From Arthrobacter glacialis (lineage in GTDB: Bacteria > Actinomycetota > Actinomycetes > Actinomycetales > Micrococcaceae): DNA of 64,000 nucleotides. Position 1 is the stretch's first letter; every line of letters begins with the position of its first letter. The position numbers and the translations under genes are program-made. This document shows positions 46,238-55,510 of the stretch, in pieces. The stretch covers positions 310,001-374,000 of the forward strand of contig NZ_PPXC01000003.1 of the NCBI RefSeq assembly GCF_002909445.1. Direction: 5' to 3'. Below the pieces are notes generated by a model. The model was not told where the DNA came from. It ran no database searches and saw only the letters and a list, made by a program, of their open reading frames with translations.

Positions 46238-47041
46238 ATGTCCGCTCGCGATCCTGGCTTGGCGTTCACTGACGGAGCGCTGCAATTCGAGGCGTGGTCG
46301 GACAAACTCTGGGACCCCATGGGTCGCGACGTTGTTGCGGCAGCCGTTTTGAAACCAGGGGAAAAAGTGCTGGATGCTTGCTGCGGAACCGGTGCTGCCA
46401 CCATCCCGGCTGCCCTCGCGGTGGGCCCCACCGGAACTGTTGACGGTGTGGATCTTTCCACCGGACTCTTGCGCATGGCCGCAGCAAATCTGGCCGAGCG
46501 GGGCATTCTCAACACCACGCTGACAGAGGCCGACGTCACCGCCTGGCGCGGACACCGCACCTTCGACGCGGTGCTTTGCTCCTACAGCATGTTCTTCTTT
46601 GCCGACATGGAGGCCGGCATTGAGCACCTTGCCTCCATGCTCCGCCCCGGCGGCAGGCTCGTGACCAGCACCTGGGTTGAGGGCGCCTTGGAGCCCTTCG
46701 CCGGACGCATCCTTGAGGCGGCCATCAAGGAACGGCCCCGCCTGGCGGGCGTGGTTCCGGAAGCCAACGTGAACATGGCACGCGTGGCCTCGGTGGAATC
46801 ACTGACCACCTGGTTGGGTGAACGCGGTCTGGAAGACGTCTCCGTCACCACACATCCGCTGACGCTGACGGTTGATGACGCCATGGCCTGGAACCTGGTC
46901 ATGGGCAGCGGCTGGCGCACCCTGCTCCCCCGCGACCCCGAGGCGATTGCCAGGGTTCGCCGGGACTTCATCCAATCAGTGGGCCCGCGCATCGAGATGA
47001 ACTCTGATGCGCTGATCGCCACCGCGTCCGTCCCCCGGTAA
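46238..47041 (+). CDS. Class I SAM-dependent methyltransferase
   Basis: 267 residues from ATG 46238, with GGAGG five bases upstream. AdoMet motif I is KVLDACCGTGAATIPAALAV, motif II near VDGVDLSTGLLRMA, motif IV near FDAVLCSYSMFFF, as in UbiE/Coq5-like enzymes. The substrate cannot be told. The opening MSARDPGLAFTDGALQFEAW and the C-terminal tail suggest a small-molecule enzyme. It is followed by a large bidirectional hairpin. Confidence 0.85.
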   Translation: MSARDPGLAFTDGALQFEAWSDKLWDPMGRDVVAAAVLKPGEKVLDACCGTGAATIPAALAVGPTGTVDGVDLSTGLLRMAAANLAERGILNTTLTEADVTAWRGHRTFDAVLCSYSMFFFADMEAGIEHLASMLRPGGRLVTSTWVEGALEPFAGRILEAAIKERPRLAGVVPEANVNMARVASVESLTTWLGERGLEDVSVTTHPLTLTVDDAMAWNLVMGSGWRTLLPRDPEAIARVRRDFIQSVGPRIEMNSDALIATASVPR

Positions 47042-47072
47042 CCGACGACCGAACATCGCGGACCGCTGCGCC

Positions 47073-47143
47073 AAAAATGCCGTCGCTCCCTCATTTTGCC
47101 GCCGGTATAGCGGTGGCAAAATGCGGGAACGGCGGCATTTTTT
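47073..47143. terminator. Large bidirectional terminator between methyltransferase and etfA
   Basis: AAAAATGCCG from 47073 pairs with CGGCATTTTT ending at 47143, continuing inward with TCCC/GGGA and CATTTTGCC/GGCAAAATG; a few bases are unpaired. T-runs occur on both strands, so it serves both convergent genes. Confidence 0.85.
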
Positions 47144-47161
47144 ACGGAGAGCCGGTGGGGA

Positions 47162-48130
47162 CTAGCCTCGGCGCTTCTTGATTTCTTCCACAGCCTGCGG
47201 CAGTACCTTGAACAGGTCTCCCACAATGCCAAAGTCGGCAATCTCAAAGATGGGCGATTCCGCGTCCTTGTTAACAGCCACAATGAGCTTTGAGGTCTGC
47301 ATGCCGGCCTTCTGCTGGATGGCACCGGAAATGCCCACCGAGATGTACAGCTGCGGGGAAACCTTCTTGCCCGTCTGTCCCACCTGCGAGGCGTGCGAGA
47401 TCCAGCCGGCATCGGTTGCTGCGCGTGATGCGCCCACGGCCGCACCCAAAACGTCGGCAAGCTCCTCAATGGGGGTGAAGTCGCCGTCAACGCCGCGGCC
47501 GCCTGCAACAACAATGCGGGCGTCTTCCAGATCCGGCCGCCCGGATGCTGCACGCGGTGTGCGTGAGATCACGCGGGCTGCCAGGCTTGCCGGCGCAAAG
47601 GCCACGTCCACCAGCTCGAGCGCGGGAGCGCTGGGAGCCGCTGCCACGGCGGCTTCCACGCTGTGGGCCTTGACGCTGATGACGGCAACGGCCGAGGTGG
47701 CCCGTGCCTCCACAGTGTAGGACCCCGCGAGGACGGATTTGTGCGCAACGAGAGCGCCGCCGTCGTACGTCACGGAGACGGCATCGGTGATGACGCCGGC
47801 GTTCAGGGCGACACCTGCACGGGCTGCGATTTCCTTGCCAGCGGCACCGTTGTCCACCAGAACTGCGCTGGCGGAAACGGCAGCAGCGGCCTGGGCCACC
47901 AGGTCGGCCTGGGGAGCCACGAGATAGTCCCCCAGCTCGGCCTGCTCCGAATGCAGCACGCGGCCCACGCCGTAGGCACCCAGCTCGGCCAGCACCTCGG
48001 CACTCACCGGCCCGGCCACAACGGCCACTGGCTCGCCTGCGCCACGGGCCAAGGTCAGCAGCTGGTGCACCGTGTTGGAGAGCTTGCCGGGGGCGGCGAG
48101 CTGATCAATATAAACAACAATTGCAGTCAT
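47162..48130 (-). CDS. etfA: Electron transfer flavoprotein alpha subunit
   Basis: 322 residues. The C-terminal FAD-binding domain is intact: [60 protein letters not shown]. With EtfB it carries electrons from acyl-CoA and other dehydrogenases to the membrane quinone pool. It lies 10 bp after etfB. A mild GAGG-type ribosome site precedes the ATG at 48130 (GGACCTCTTC on the minus strand is weak). Confidence 0.95.
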   Translation of the reverse strand: MTAIVVYIDQLAAPGKLSNTVHQLLTLARGAGEPVAVVAGPVSAEVLAELGAYGVGRVLHSEQAELGDYLVAPQADLVAQAAAAVSASAVLVDNGAAGKEIAARAGVALNAGVITDAVSVTYDGGALVAHKSVLAGSYTVEARATSAVAVISVKAHSVEAAVAAAPSAPALELVDVAFAPASLAARVISRTPRAASGRPDLEDARIVVAGGRGVDGDFTPIEELADVLGAAVGASRAATDAGWISHASQVGQTGKKVSPQLYISVGISGAIQQKAGMQTSKLIVAVNKDAESPIFEIADFGIVGDLFKVLPQAVEEIKKRRG

Positions 48131-48140
48131 GAAGAGGTCC

Positions 48141-48947
48141 TTAGATCAGTTTCTGCGCGGCCAGGAAGTCAACTAATTGGATGCCGGCATCGCCTGAATC
48201 GGTGATGATGGTGCCAGCTGTGCGCGCGGGGCGCTCGGCTGCGGCCGTGACCTGCGTCAGCGAACCGGCATGGCCGACGGCGGAGGGAGCCAGGCCCAGA
48301 TCCGCCAGGGACACGGTTGTCACCTTCTTCTTCTTCGCGGCAATAATGCCCTTGAAGTTGGGGTAGCGCGGTTCATTGGCCTGGTCCGTGACCGAGACCA
48401 GTGCAGGCAGTGTGGCCTGAATCTCTTCGGAGAAGTCATCGCCGTCGCGGCGGGCGGTGACAGTGTTGCCGTCAACCTCCAGCGCAGAGGCGAAGGTGAT
48501 TTGGGCCAGGCCCAGGCGGGCAGCCAGCTGGGCCGGAACAATGGAGGTTTCACCATCGGTGGAGGCCATGCCGGTGATGACCAAATCCACCGGGCCAAGG
48601 CTGTTGATGGCTGCTGCCAGGGCCAATGAAGTGGCTGAAGCATCGGAACCGGCAAGTGCCTCGTCGCTGACGTGCAGCCCTTGTGTGGCGCCGATCTGCA
48701 GCGACTTTTTCACTGCTGCCGCGGCCGATGCCGGGCCCAGTGTCAGCGCCGTGACAACATTGCCGCCCTTGGCGCCGCCGCGGGCATCGGTCAATGCCAG
48801 CGCAGCTTCCAGGGCGTATTCATCCAGTTCGGAAAGGATGCTCTCGTTGCGGTCAATCGTGTGTGAGTCGCCTGTGAGGTGGCGGTCAAATTGCGCATCT
48901 GGCACATACTTCACCAGTACCACAATGTTCAGTGCTGAGTTTTCCAC
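48141..48947 (-). CDS. etfB: Electron transfer flavoprotein beta subunit
   Basis: 268 residues from GTG 48947 ([20 protein letters not shown]), which has AAAGGA five bases upstream; ATG 48965 would add MTQRTA and has no ribosome site. The AMP-binding region ([40 protein letters not shown]) fits the family, and the K-rich [16 protein letters not shown] loop follows. It is the first gene of etfBA. Confidence 0.93.
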   Translation of the reverse strand: MENSALNIVVLVKYVPDAQFDRHLTGDSHTIDRNESILSELDEYALEAALALTDARGGAKGGNVVTALTLGPASAAAAVKKSLQIGATQGLHVSDEALAGSDASATSLALAAAINSLGPVDLVITGMASTDGETSIVPAQLAARLGLAQITFASALEVDGNTVTARRDGDDFSEEIQATLPALVSVTDQANEPRYPNFKGIIAAKKKKVTTVSLADLGLAPSAVGHAGSLTQVTAAAERPARTAGTIITDSGDAGIQLVDFLAAQKLI

Positions 48948-49256
48948 TGCTGTCCTTTGTGTCATGGACGGATGGTTGCGCGCCACCCTTTCCCAGTGGG
49001 GTGGGTGCCGCGAGTTCGCCCTTGGCCTACTCCCTCAGCATAGTTCGTGCCAGCCCGGAGCCGGAATTTCCTGGGTCGATTCTTTACTCGTGGCGAACAA
49101 CCACTGTGGCTGCACCATGGACGACGGCGTCAACGTCCTGTTCTGCGGCAAACCCAACCGCGGATTCAACGCAGAACAGTGCAAACAAAAAGTCCCCACC
49201 CGGTGCTGCCCGGAACTTCAGGCGTCCGGATGGGGACTTTTTGCTGTGCTCGTGAC
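48948..49256. other. 309-bp region between etfB and the HtrA gene
   Basis: No gene is supported. An inverted repeat GTTCTGCG (49140-49147) and CGCAGAAC (49170-49177) with a 22-bp spacer precedes the terminator at 49187-49242. A 47-codon open frame through it lacks a ribosome site. Two consecutive structures between two minus-strand units probably mark the 3' end of the HtrA transcript. Confidence 0.45.
49187..49242. terminator. Bidirectional terminator downstream of the HtrA gene
   Basis: AAAAAGTCCCCA (49187-49198) pairs with TGGGGACTTTTT (49231-49242), extended by CCGG/CCGG (49200-49203 and 49226-49229). T-runs exist on both strands; the minus-strand protease gene ends 15 bp away. Confidence 0.85.
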
Positions 49257-51179
49257 TTAGCTGGCAGTCATGGTGTCCAAGGTGACGTCCACGGACTGGG
49301 ACTTGCCGCCACGGGTGAAGTCAACCTTCACGGTTGCTCCGCCTGCCTGCTCACGCACGGCAGCTGTCAGATCCGCTGGGTCGCTGATGGTGCGCTCTCC
49401 CAGTTTTGTAATGACATCGCCCTTTTGCAATCCGGCCTTGGCTGCTGCGGTGCCGGCAGTCACGTCGGCCACCGTGGCCCCGGTGGAGAAGGAACTGTTG
49501 CTGCCCGTGGAGGATGTACCAGCCACCGAGACGCCCAACTGGCCGTGTGAGGCCTTGCCCGATTTGATGATCTCCTCGGCCACCCGCTTGGCGTGATCGA
49601 TCGGGATGGAGAAGCCCACGCCGATGTTGCCGCTCTGGCTGCTAGAGCTGTCTGCGCTGCCTGTTGAGGCGATAGCCACGTTGACGCCGATGATCTGCCC
49701 CTCGGTGTTCACCAGGGCACCACCGGAGTTACCGGGGTTGATGGCAGCATCGGTCTGGATGACATTCAAGTTCACGGTGCCCTGGGCTGCGGTATTGCTC
49801 TGCTCGCCGCCCGGAGGGGAGAAACGGAAGCCGTTGCCGCCGTCGGACGGGTCCTCGGAAGAGTCACTGGGCGTTTCCGGAACCGCCGAGGAAGCCACCT
49901 GGATGGTCCTGTTGAGGGTGGACACAATGCCGTCCGTGACAGTGCCGTTCAGGCCCAGCGGGGAACCGATGGCTATCACTGAGTCGCCAACATTGATCTT
50001 GCTGGAATCGCCCAAAGCGGCCGGGACCAGGTTGGGGGCGTCAATCTTGATGACAGCCAGGTCGGAGAGCGGGTCGGTGCCCACAATGGTGCCCTTGTAA
50101 ACCTTGTTGTCGCTGGTCTGAACCTCAATGGCTGCATGGGCTGCGGCACCGTCAAGGGTCACCACGTGGGTGTTCGTGAGAATGTACCCGTCCGTGCTCA
50201 AGATGATGCCAGAACCCGTTCCGCCGGAGGTGCCGCTCGTGGCGGAGATTGTGACCACCGAGGGCATAGCCTTGGCGGCCGCAGCGCTGACCTCATTGAC
50301 CGAGTTGGGGTTGTTGATCACTAGCGGGGAGCTCTGCTGGTTGGACCCGGCAACCGTGTTGTTGCCGCTCTGGTCGACCAGGAACATGGTGCCGCCTGCC
50401 ACCAGGCCGCCCACCAAGGCTGCGGCCAAGACGCTGGAGGCAAACAACCCCATGCCCACCTTTTTGCGTTCCTTGGGGGTGGCGGTGACGGCCGGCGCCA
50501 AGGTGTGCGGGTACGCGTTCGACGCCGGGTACCCCGGTCCCGCGTGCCCCGCACCGTGGCTGTTGTTGCCCTGCTCATGGCCGCCGGGGGTTCCGGTTCC
50601 CGCTGCCGCAAAGTTCATCGGGATGGGCTCAGTGGCGTTGGGCGTTCCCCAGTTGCCGGTGCCCTGCTGGCCTGTGGGAGCGGGAATGCGCTCCGTGGGA
50701 TTTTCCGCTGCCGACGCGCTGGCATGGACGCTCGCAGACGGGGCTCTGTAGGGGGCCTGGGCTCCCTGCGTTGCCGGCGCTTCCGGGGTTGCAGGGGTTG
50801 CAGCGTGGGCTCCCTGTGCAGGGGCGTTGTATGCGGGGTAGTCGTGGTTCGGCGCTCCGGCAGACAGCGTGTTCTCGGCAGATTCTCCGTACGGCTGCGC
50901 AGGCGCGGCAGCGCTTTGCTGAGCATCCCTTTGCTGGGCAGCGATGGGCTGAGTCGGCTGCGCTGCTGGTGGCTGTGGGGTTGTCGGCTGCGAAGTTTCC
51001 ACGGTGGCAGCTGCCGGGGCATCGCCTGCTACGGCATCGGGCGCAGATGCAGGTGTTTCACTCTGCCCGCTGTGGGCGTCCTGCGGCTGGCCAGCGGCCG
51101 GAAACTGCTGTGAACCCTGGGGCGATCCCTCGTGCTGGCCGTCGTTGTGGCTGGTGGTCTCGCCGTTGTTCTCGTTCAT
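49257..51179 (-). CDS. HtrA/DegP-like trypsin-fold serine protease with PDZ domain
   Basis: 640 residues from ATG 51179 with AAGGGA upstream. The first 225 residues are a Gln/Ala/Pro/Gly-rich cytoplasmic tract. A single membrane helix (GLFASSVLAAALVGGLVAGG, about 240) is followed outside by the protease domain with GYILTNTHVVTL (His), DPLSDLAVIKID (Asp) and NPGNSGGALVN (Ser), and a C-terminal PDZ domain (GLQKGDVITKLGERTISDPA). Actinobacterial HtrA proteins act in envelope stress, degrading or chaperoning misfolded exported proteins. It is divergent from the TPM-domain gene, which leads to pspA, an envelope-stress setting. Confidence 0.95.
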   Translation of the reverse strand: MNENNGETTSHNDGQHEGSPQGSQQFPAAGQPQDAHSGQSETPASAPDAVAGDAPAAATVETSQPTTPQPPAAQPTQPIAAQQRDAQQSAAAPAQPYGESAENTLSAGAPNHDYPAYNAPAQGAHAATPATPEAPATQGAQAPYRAPSASVHASASAAENPTERIPAPTGQQGTGNWGTPNATEPIPMNFAAAGTGTPGGHEQGNNSHGAGHAGPGYPASNAYPHTLAPAVTATPKERKKVGMGLFASSVLAAALVGGLVAGGTMFLVDQSGNNTVAGSNQQSSPLVINNPNSVNEVSAAAAKAMPSVVTISATSGTSGGTGSGIILSTDGYILTNTHVVTLDGAAAHAAIEVQTSDNKVYKGTIVGTDPLSDLAVIKIDAPNLVPAALGDSSKINVGDSVIAIGSPLGLNGTVTDGIVSTLNRTIQVASSAVPETPSDSSEDPSDGGNGFRFSPPGGEQSNTAAQGTVNLNVIQTDAAINPGNSGGALVNTEGQIIGVNVAIASTGSADSSSSQSGNIGVGFSIPIDHAKRVAEEIIKSGKASHGQLGVSVAGTSSTGSNSSFSTGATVADVTAGTAAAKAGLQKGDVITKLGERTISDPADLTAAVREQAGGATVKVDFTRGGKSQSVDVTLDTMTAS

Positions 51180-51437
51180 CAGCTGTCCCTTCGTTGAAAT
51201 CTCATATGACTAATTCCTTGCTTGAGTTTCATCATCTCGCCCGCGGCTGGTGTCTTGACGAGCGTTCGCTGGAAGGTAGCTGTGAAGGTTCGTCTAGCAC
51301 CATTATGGCTCAATCTCCTTGACTCACAGAGTTTTCCGTTGAGCGAAAGATCGTGGACGCCAAACAAAACGGCCCCATAGTATCGTGTGAAGTATTAAGG
51401 CCGAACCACACCAAGGCCCAACGTCAAAAGGTGAGCG

Positions 51438-53456
51438 ATGTTTTCACGGTTGAAGGTATTTTCTCCATTTCTAGCAGCATTGGCATTGCTGGCTTTCCTG
51501 CTGGTCCCCGCCGGGATTGCCCAGGCTGAACCCCCTGTGAGCATTCCGGCGGGCACGTTCATCGTTGACAACGCCAATGTGCTGGGCAATGACAAGGCAA
51601 AGGTCCAATCCGCCATTGACAAGCTGGCCCAAGACCACGGACTGACGTTCTTTGTTGTGTACGTGGACTCCTTTGACAGCCTCAGCGGCGAGGCCTGGGG
51701 CACCGAGGTGGCCAACACCAAGCAGATGGGCGCCAACGACGCCCTGCTGGTGGTGGCCGTCAAGGACAGGAAATATGCACTCCTGGCTGACAAATCAGTG
51801 ATTCCTGACGACAAGAACCAAAACATTCAAGCCAGCGCCATCAAGCCCCAGCTGGCAGCCAGCAATTGGGCGCAGGCAGCCATTGATGCAGCGGGCGCCT
51901 TGGGCGACGCCGCCGGCGGCGGCAAGGGCAACGTCCCGGACCCCACTGGCGGCCTGGTGGCCCTGGGCATTGGCGGCGTCGTGGTGGTTGGCGGCGCGGG
52001 CACGGCCCTGTACATTCGCAACAAACGCAAGAAGGCGGCCGCTGAGGCCACTGCCCAAGGCTTCGGGCCCGACGGGAAACCCCTGGATCCCCATGCCGGC
52101 ATGTCCATTGCCGAGCTGAGGTCAAAGGCCGGATCGCTGTTGATTGCCGCCGACGACGCCATCAACACCAGTGAGCACGAAATTGGTTTCGCCCAGGCAT
52201 CGTACGGCGATGAGGCCGTCAAACCCTTCCAGGCTGCCTTGGACAGCGCCAAGGCGCACCTCTCCGAGTCCTTCAAGCTCCAGCAGCAACTCGATGATGA
52301 AATTCCCGACACCATAGAGCAGCAGCGGCAGTGGTTGGGTGAAATCATCAGGCGCAGCGAAGATGCCAATGCGGCCTTGAACGCCGAAAAGGCCGCCTTT
52401 GACGAATTACGTGAGCTGGAGCGAACTGCACCAGCGGTGCTGAGCAGCATCCGCACCCAAGCCGGGGAGGCCAGAACAGCTGTGGCATCGGCTGAACAAA
52501 AATTGGCCGCCCTGACCGCGCAATATTCCGATTCGGCTGTGGCCCCGGTGCGGGACAATGTGGCACAGGCCAAGGAGCGCCTTGATTTTGTGGACACGGC
52601 GGCCACCGACGCTGACGCCAAGCTTGCGGCCGGGCAGAGCGCTGCTGCAGCCGTTTCCGTGAAAGCTGCGGAGGAAAGTCTGTTGCAGTCAGGTGTTTTG
52701 CTTGAGGCAATCACCAAAACTGAGGCAGCCATAAGGGACGCCGCAAAGACGCTGGAAACGGCCCTTCCGGCAGCCCTAAGCGACCTGGAGCAAGCCAGGG
52801 CCATGGTGGGAACCCAGGAATTTGCCCGCTACGCCCCCACCGTCCAAGCGGCGGAGGGAGTTCTCAACGATGTGCGCAGGCAAAAGGCAAGCGGGAAGCC
52901 CGATCCGCTCGCCATGATGACTGCCGTAGAATCTGCCCACGGCCAGCTCGATGAGTTGCTGACTGGCATCCGCGACCAACAGCAGCAATCCTTGCGGGCC
53001 CAGGCAGCCCTGCAACAAACCCTGGCTGGCGCACAAGCCACGATCGCCACAGCCAAGGACTTTATTGCAGCCCGCCGTGGAGGTGTTGGATCCGCTGCCC
53101 GGACACGATTGTCCGAGGCTGAGCGAAACTTTGACTACGCACTCTCCATTTCTGAATCGGACCCCAGCAACGCCTTGACCTACGCACAACAGGCCCAGGA
53201 ACTGGCCAAACAAGCCATCCAATACGCCCAAAATGACGTTGACAGTTTTAGTGGCGGCGGTCGTGGAGGTGGCGGTGGTTCCATGGGCGGCGGCATGGGC
53301 GGGGCAATTCTTGGCGGCATCATTGGTGGCTTGCTCTCCGGCGGAGGCGGCGGCGGTTTTGGCGGTGGCGGGTTCGGTGGTGGAGGCGGCGGCGGGTTCG
53401 GTGGAGGCGGTGGAGGCGGCGGTGGCGGCTTCGGTGGAAGCGGCGGCAACTTCTAG
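51438..53456 (+). CDS. TPM-domain secreted/membrane protein with glycine-rich tail
   Basis: 672 residues. A signal peptide (FLAALALLAFLLVPAGIAQA) and TPM domain (IPAGTFIVDNANVLGNDKAK; NDALLVVAVKDRKYALLADK, to about 165) lie outside. A membrane helix (LVALGIGGVVVVGGAGTALY, about 172-191) is followed by a long, mostly helical, probably coiled-coil region (about 240-600) and a C-terminal tail of about 70 residues that is mostly glycine with phenylalanine, flanking a hydrophobic GGAILGGIIGGLL. TPM proteins of this form occur with PspA in actinobacteria; here pspA follows 214 bp later. The coiled coil would be cytoplasmic and could meet PspA. Confidence 0.85.
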   Translation: MFSRLKVFSPFLAALALLAFLLVPAGIAQAEPPVSIPAGTFIVDNANVLGNDKAKVQSAIDKLAQDHGLTFFVVYVDSFDSLSGEAWGTEVANTKQMGANDALLVVAVKDRKYALLADKSVIPDDKNQNIQASAIKPQLAASNWAQAAIDAAGALGDAAGGGKGNVPDPTGGLVALGIGGVVVVGGAGTALYIRNKRKKAAAEATAQGFGPDGKPLDPHAGMSIAELRSKAGSLLIAADDAINTSEHEIGFAQASYGDEAVKPFQAALDSAKAHLSESFKLQQQLDDEIPDTIEQQRQWLGEIIRRSEDANAALNAEKAAFDELRELERTAPAVLSSIRTQAGEARTAVASAEQKLAALTAQYSDSAVAPVRDNVAQAKERLDFVDTAATDADAKLAAGQSAAAAVSVKAAEESLLQSGVLLEAITKTEAAIRDAAKTLETALPAALSDLEQARAMVGTQEFARYAPTVQAAEGVLNDVRRQKASGKPDPLAMMTAVESAHGQLDELLTGIRDQQQQSLRAQAALQQTLAGAQATIATAKDFIAARRGGVGSAARTRLSEAERNFDYALSISESDPSNALTYAQQAQELAKQAIQYAQNDVDSFSGGGRGGGGGSMGGGMGGAILGGIIGGLLSGGGGGGFGGGGFGGGGGGGFGGGGGGGGGGFGGSGGNF

Positions 53457-53670
53457 CCTGCCCCCGCCCCTTGCAGGGTTTGCCCACCGCGCAACACTAC
53501 GGGCGGCACCGGCTGGGGAATCCGGCGTCGTGCCATGATGGCATTGCACTGGAGAGTAACTTGTGGCAAGAATGAGGGAAGGCACCATAGGCTCGAATCT
53601 TTACCGGGCACTTCTGGCACGACCTGTTCACGTTTTATTGGATGTACAACAGCACAATAAGGGGAAAAGA

Positions 53671-54447
53671 ATGGCAAAGCAGTCAATTTTTGGTCGGATC
53701 GCACAGCTGGCCAAGGCCAACATTAATGCGTTGCTGGATTCGGCTGAAGATCCGCAGAAGATGCTTGACCAGATGGTGCGCGACTACAAGGCCAACATCA
53801 CCGAAGCTCAAGGCGCTGTTGCCCAGACCATTGGCAACCTGCGCATGCTCGAAGACGACTACAACGAGGACGTCAAGGCTTCCCAGGACTGGGGCTCGAA
53901 GGCACTCGCCGCCAGCCGAAAGGCCGACGAATTCCGTGGCGCCGGCAATGCAACCGACGCGCAGAAGTTCGACAATCTGGCAAAGGTTGCCCTGCAGCGC
54001 CAAATCACCGCCGAGAACGAGGCCCGCTCCGCAGAGCCCACCATCGCCGCCCAGAACGAGGTTGTGGACAAGCTCAAGACCGGCCTGACCCAAATGGAGG
54101 GCAAGCTCAACGAGCTGGCCAACAAGCGCAACGAGCTCATTGCCCGGTCCAAGACTGCCGCCGCTCAGACCCAGGTCAACGATGCGCTCAAGAGCATCGA
54201 CATCATGGATCCCACCAGCGAAGTCAGCCGCTTCGAAGAGAAGATTCGTCGGGAAGAATCTAAAGTCCGCGGACAGAATGAGCTTGCCGCTTCCAGCCTG
54301 GACGCCCAGTTCAACTCCCTGGAGGACTTGGGTGAGCAGACAGAGGTGGAAGCCCGTCTGGCAGCCCTGAAGGCTGGCGGCACACCGACGGCGGCCGCGA
54401 TTGCGGCCCCCACAAAACTGGACGAGTCGGAGTTCGACAACCTCTAG
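53671..54447 (+). CDS. pspA: PspA/IM30-family membrane-stress protein
   Basis: 258 residues from ATG 53671 with AAGGGG upstream; this gives the family start MAKQSIFGRIAQLAKANINA. Nearly the whole length is coiled-coil helix (DSAEDPQKMLDQMVRDYKAN; ALQRQITAENEARSAEPTIA; ELASSLDAQFNSLEDLGE-like end). PspA polymerises on the inner membrane and protects it from leakage; family members are ESCRT-III relatives. The 108-bp upstream extension of the frame has no similarity. A strong terminator follows. Position after the TPM gene suggests joint function. Confidence 0.92.
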   Translation: MAKQSIFGRIAQLAKANINALLDSAEDPQKMLDQMVRDYKANITEAQGAVAQTIGNLRMLEDDYNEDVKASQDWGSKALAASRKADEFRGAGNATDAQKFDNLAKVALQRQITAENEARSAEPTIAAQNEVVDKLKTGLTQMEGKLNELANKRNELIARSKTAAAQTQVNDALKSIDIMDPTSEVSRFEEKIRREESKVRGQNELAASSLDAQFNSLEDLGEQTEVEARLAALKAGGTPTAAAIAAPTKLDESEFDNL

Positions 54448-54455
54448 GCAGCGCG

Positions 54456-54494
54456 AAGGGGGCCGCATCGCTAGGCGATGTGGCCCCCTTTTTT
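54456..54494 (+). terminator. Terminator after pspA
   Basis: AAGGGGGCC (54456-54464) pairs with GGCCCCCTT (54482-54490), with CATCG/CGATG inside and TTTTTT after. The reductase gene on the other strand ends at 54499, so it may serve both. Confidence 0.9.
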
Positions 54495-54498
54495 GTTG

Positions 54499-55347
54499 TT
54501 AGAGCTGGGTGAATGCTGCCAGGGCCGGGTCCGCGCCAATGCGCGTGCCGGACTCCAGCGCCGAGATCCGGGCCAAATCCGGGCCACTGAGCTTGATCTG
54601 TGCAGCAGCCAGGTTTTCACGCATGCGCTCCGGCGAGACAGTTTTGGGGATCACAATATTGCCCAGACCCAGGTGCCAGGCCAGCACCACTTGAGCGGGC
54701 GTAGCGCCGTACTGGGCCGCCAGCTCGGCAACAACCTGGTTCTCAAGGTCGCGACCCTGGCCCAGCGGGCTGTAAGCCTCAACGGCCATGCCATGGCTGC
54801 GGCTCTTCTGCGCCAGCCCGGCCTGTTGAAAGGTGGGGTGCGCCTCGATCTGGTTCACGGCCGGGATCACCGTTGACTTGGACAACAGCTCATCAAGATG
54901 CTCCGGCAGGAAATTGGAAACCCCAATCGCGCGGATGAGGCCCTGAGCATAGAGAGATTCAAGCTCCTTCCAAGCCTGGGTGAACAGACCCTGCGAGGGC
55001 ACTGGCCAGTGGATCAGGTACAGGTCAACCCAGTCCACGCCGAGCGCCTTCCGGCTGGCCTCGAAGGCTGCGCGCGGACTGCCCTGTTCCCCGTTGCGCA
55101 GCTTGGTGGTGATGAACAGATCTTCACGGGCCAGTCCTGAATGGGCAATGGCCGCACCAACACCGGACTCGTTGCGGTACGCCGCGGCCGTGTCAATGTG
55201 CCGGTAGCCCGCGTCCAGGGCTTGCGTGACGGCCACCCGGGTTTCTTCCGGCGGTATTTGGAAGACACCGAAGCCGAGCTGCGGGATGGTCACCCCGTTG
55301 TTCAGGGTCAGCTCCGGAATGGCGGCGATGTTTTTATATTCAGTCAC
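54499..55347 (-). CDS. Aldo/keto reductase, 2,5-diketo-D-gluconate reductase type
   Basis: 282 residues. The (beta/alpha)8 signature is clear: GVTIPQLGFGVFQIPPEETR, the catalytic Asp-Tyr-Lys-His set in YRHIDTAAAYRNESGVG (Asp, Tyr), LFITTKLRNGEQGS (Lys) and DLYLIHWPVPSQ (His), and GNIVIPKTVSPERMRENLAA near the C-terminus for NADPH. It reduces small carbonyls; substrate unknown. Its ATG at 55347 has AAAGGAA upstream. It is convergent with pspA and shares its terminator region. It is divergent from the XRE regulator at 55511. Confidence 0.92.
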   Translation of the reverse strand: MTEYKNIAAIPELTLNNGVTIPQLGFGVFQIPPEETRVAVTQALDAGYRHIDTAAAYRNESGVGAAIAHSGLAREDLFITTKLRNGEQGSPRAAFEASRKALGVDWVDLYLIHWPVPSQGLFTQAWKELESLYAQGLIRAIGVSNFLPEHLDELLSKSTVIPAVNQIEAHPTFQQAGLAQKSRSHGMAVEAYSPLGQGRDLENQVVAELAAQYGATPAQVVLAWHLGLGNIVIPKTVSPERMRENLAAAQIKLSGPDLARISALESGTRIGADPALAAFTQL

Positions 55348-55510
55348 GAGAGTGGTTCCTTTCCTTCACATTTCTTCAACCGTGCGGTTTTTAACAGCCT
55401 ATGCCCGCATGCCCGGCGCAGGCGGCGCCGGGGGTGTGTGAAACCATCCTAGGACCAGCAGGCCTACCCTGGTGCTAGATTGCGCCTGCTGGCCGGGGCA
55501 GAATGGGTGC

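Noticed and set aside
49119-49259. 47-codon plus-strand frame through the HtrA terminator
   Set aside because: It runs through a hairpin needed for termination and has no ribosome site.
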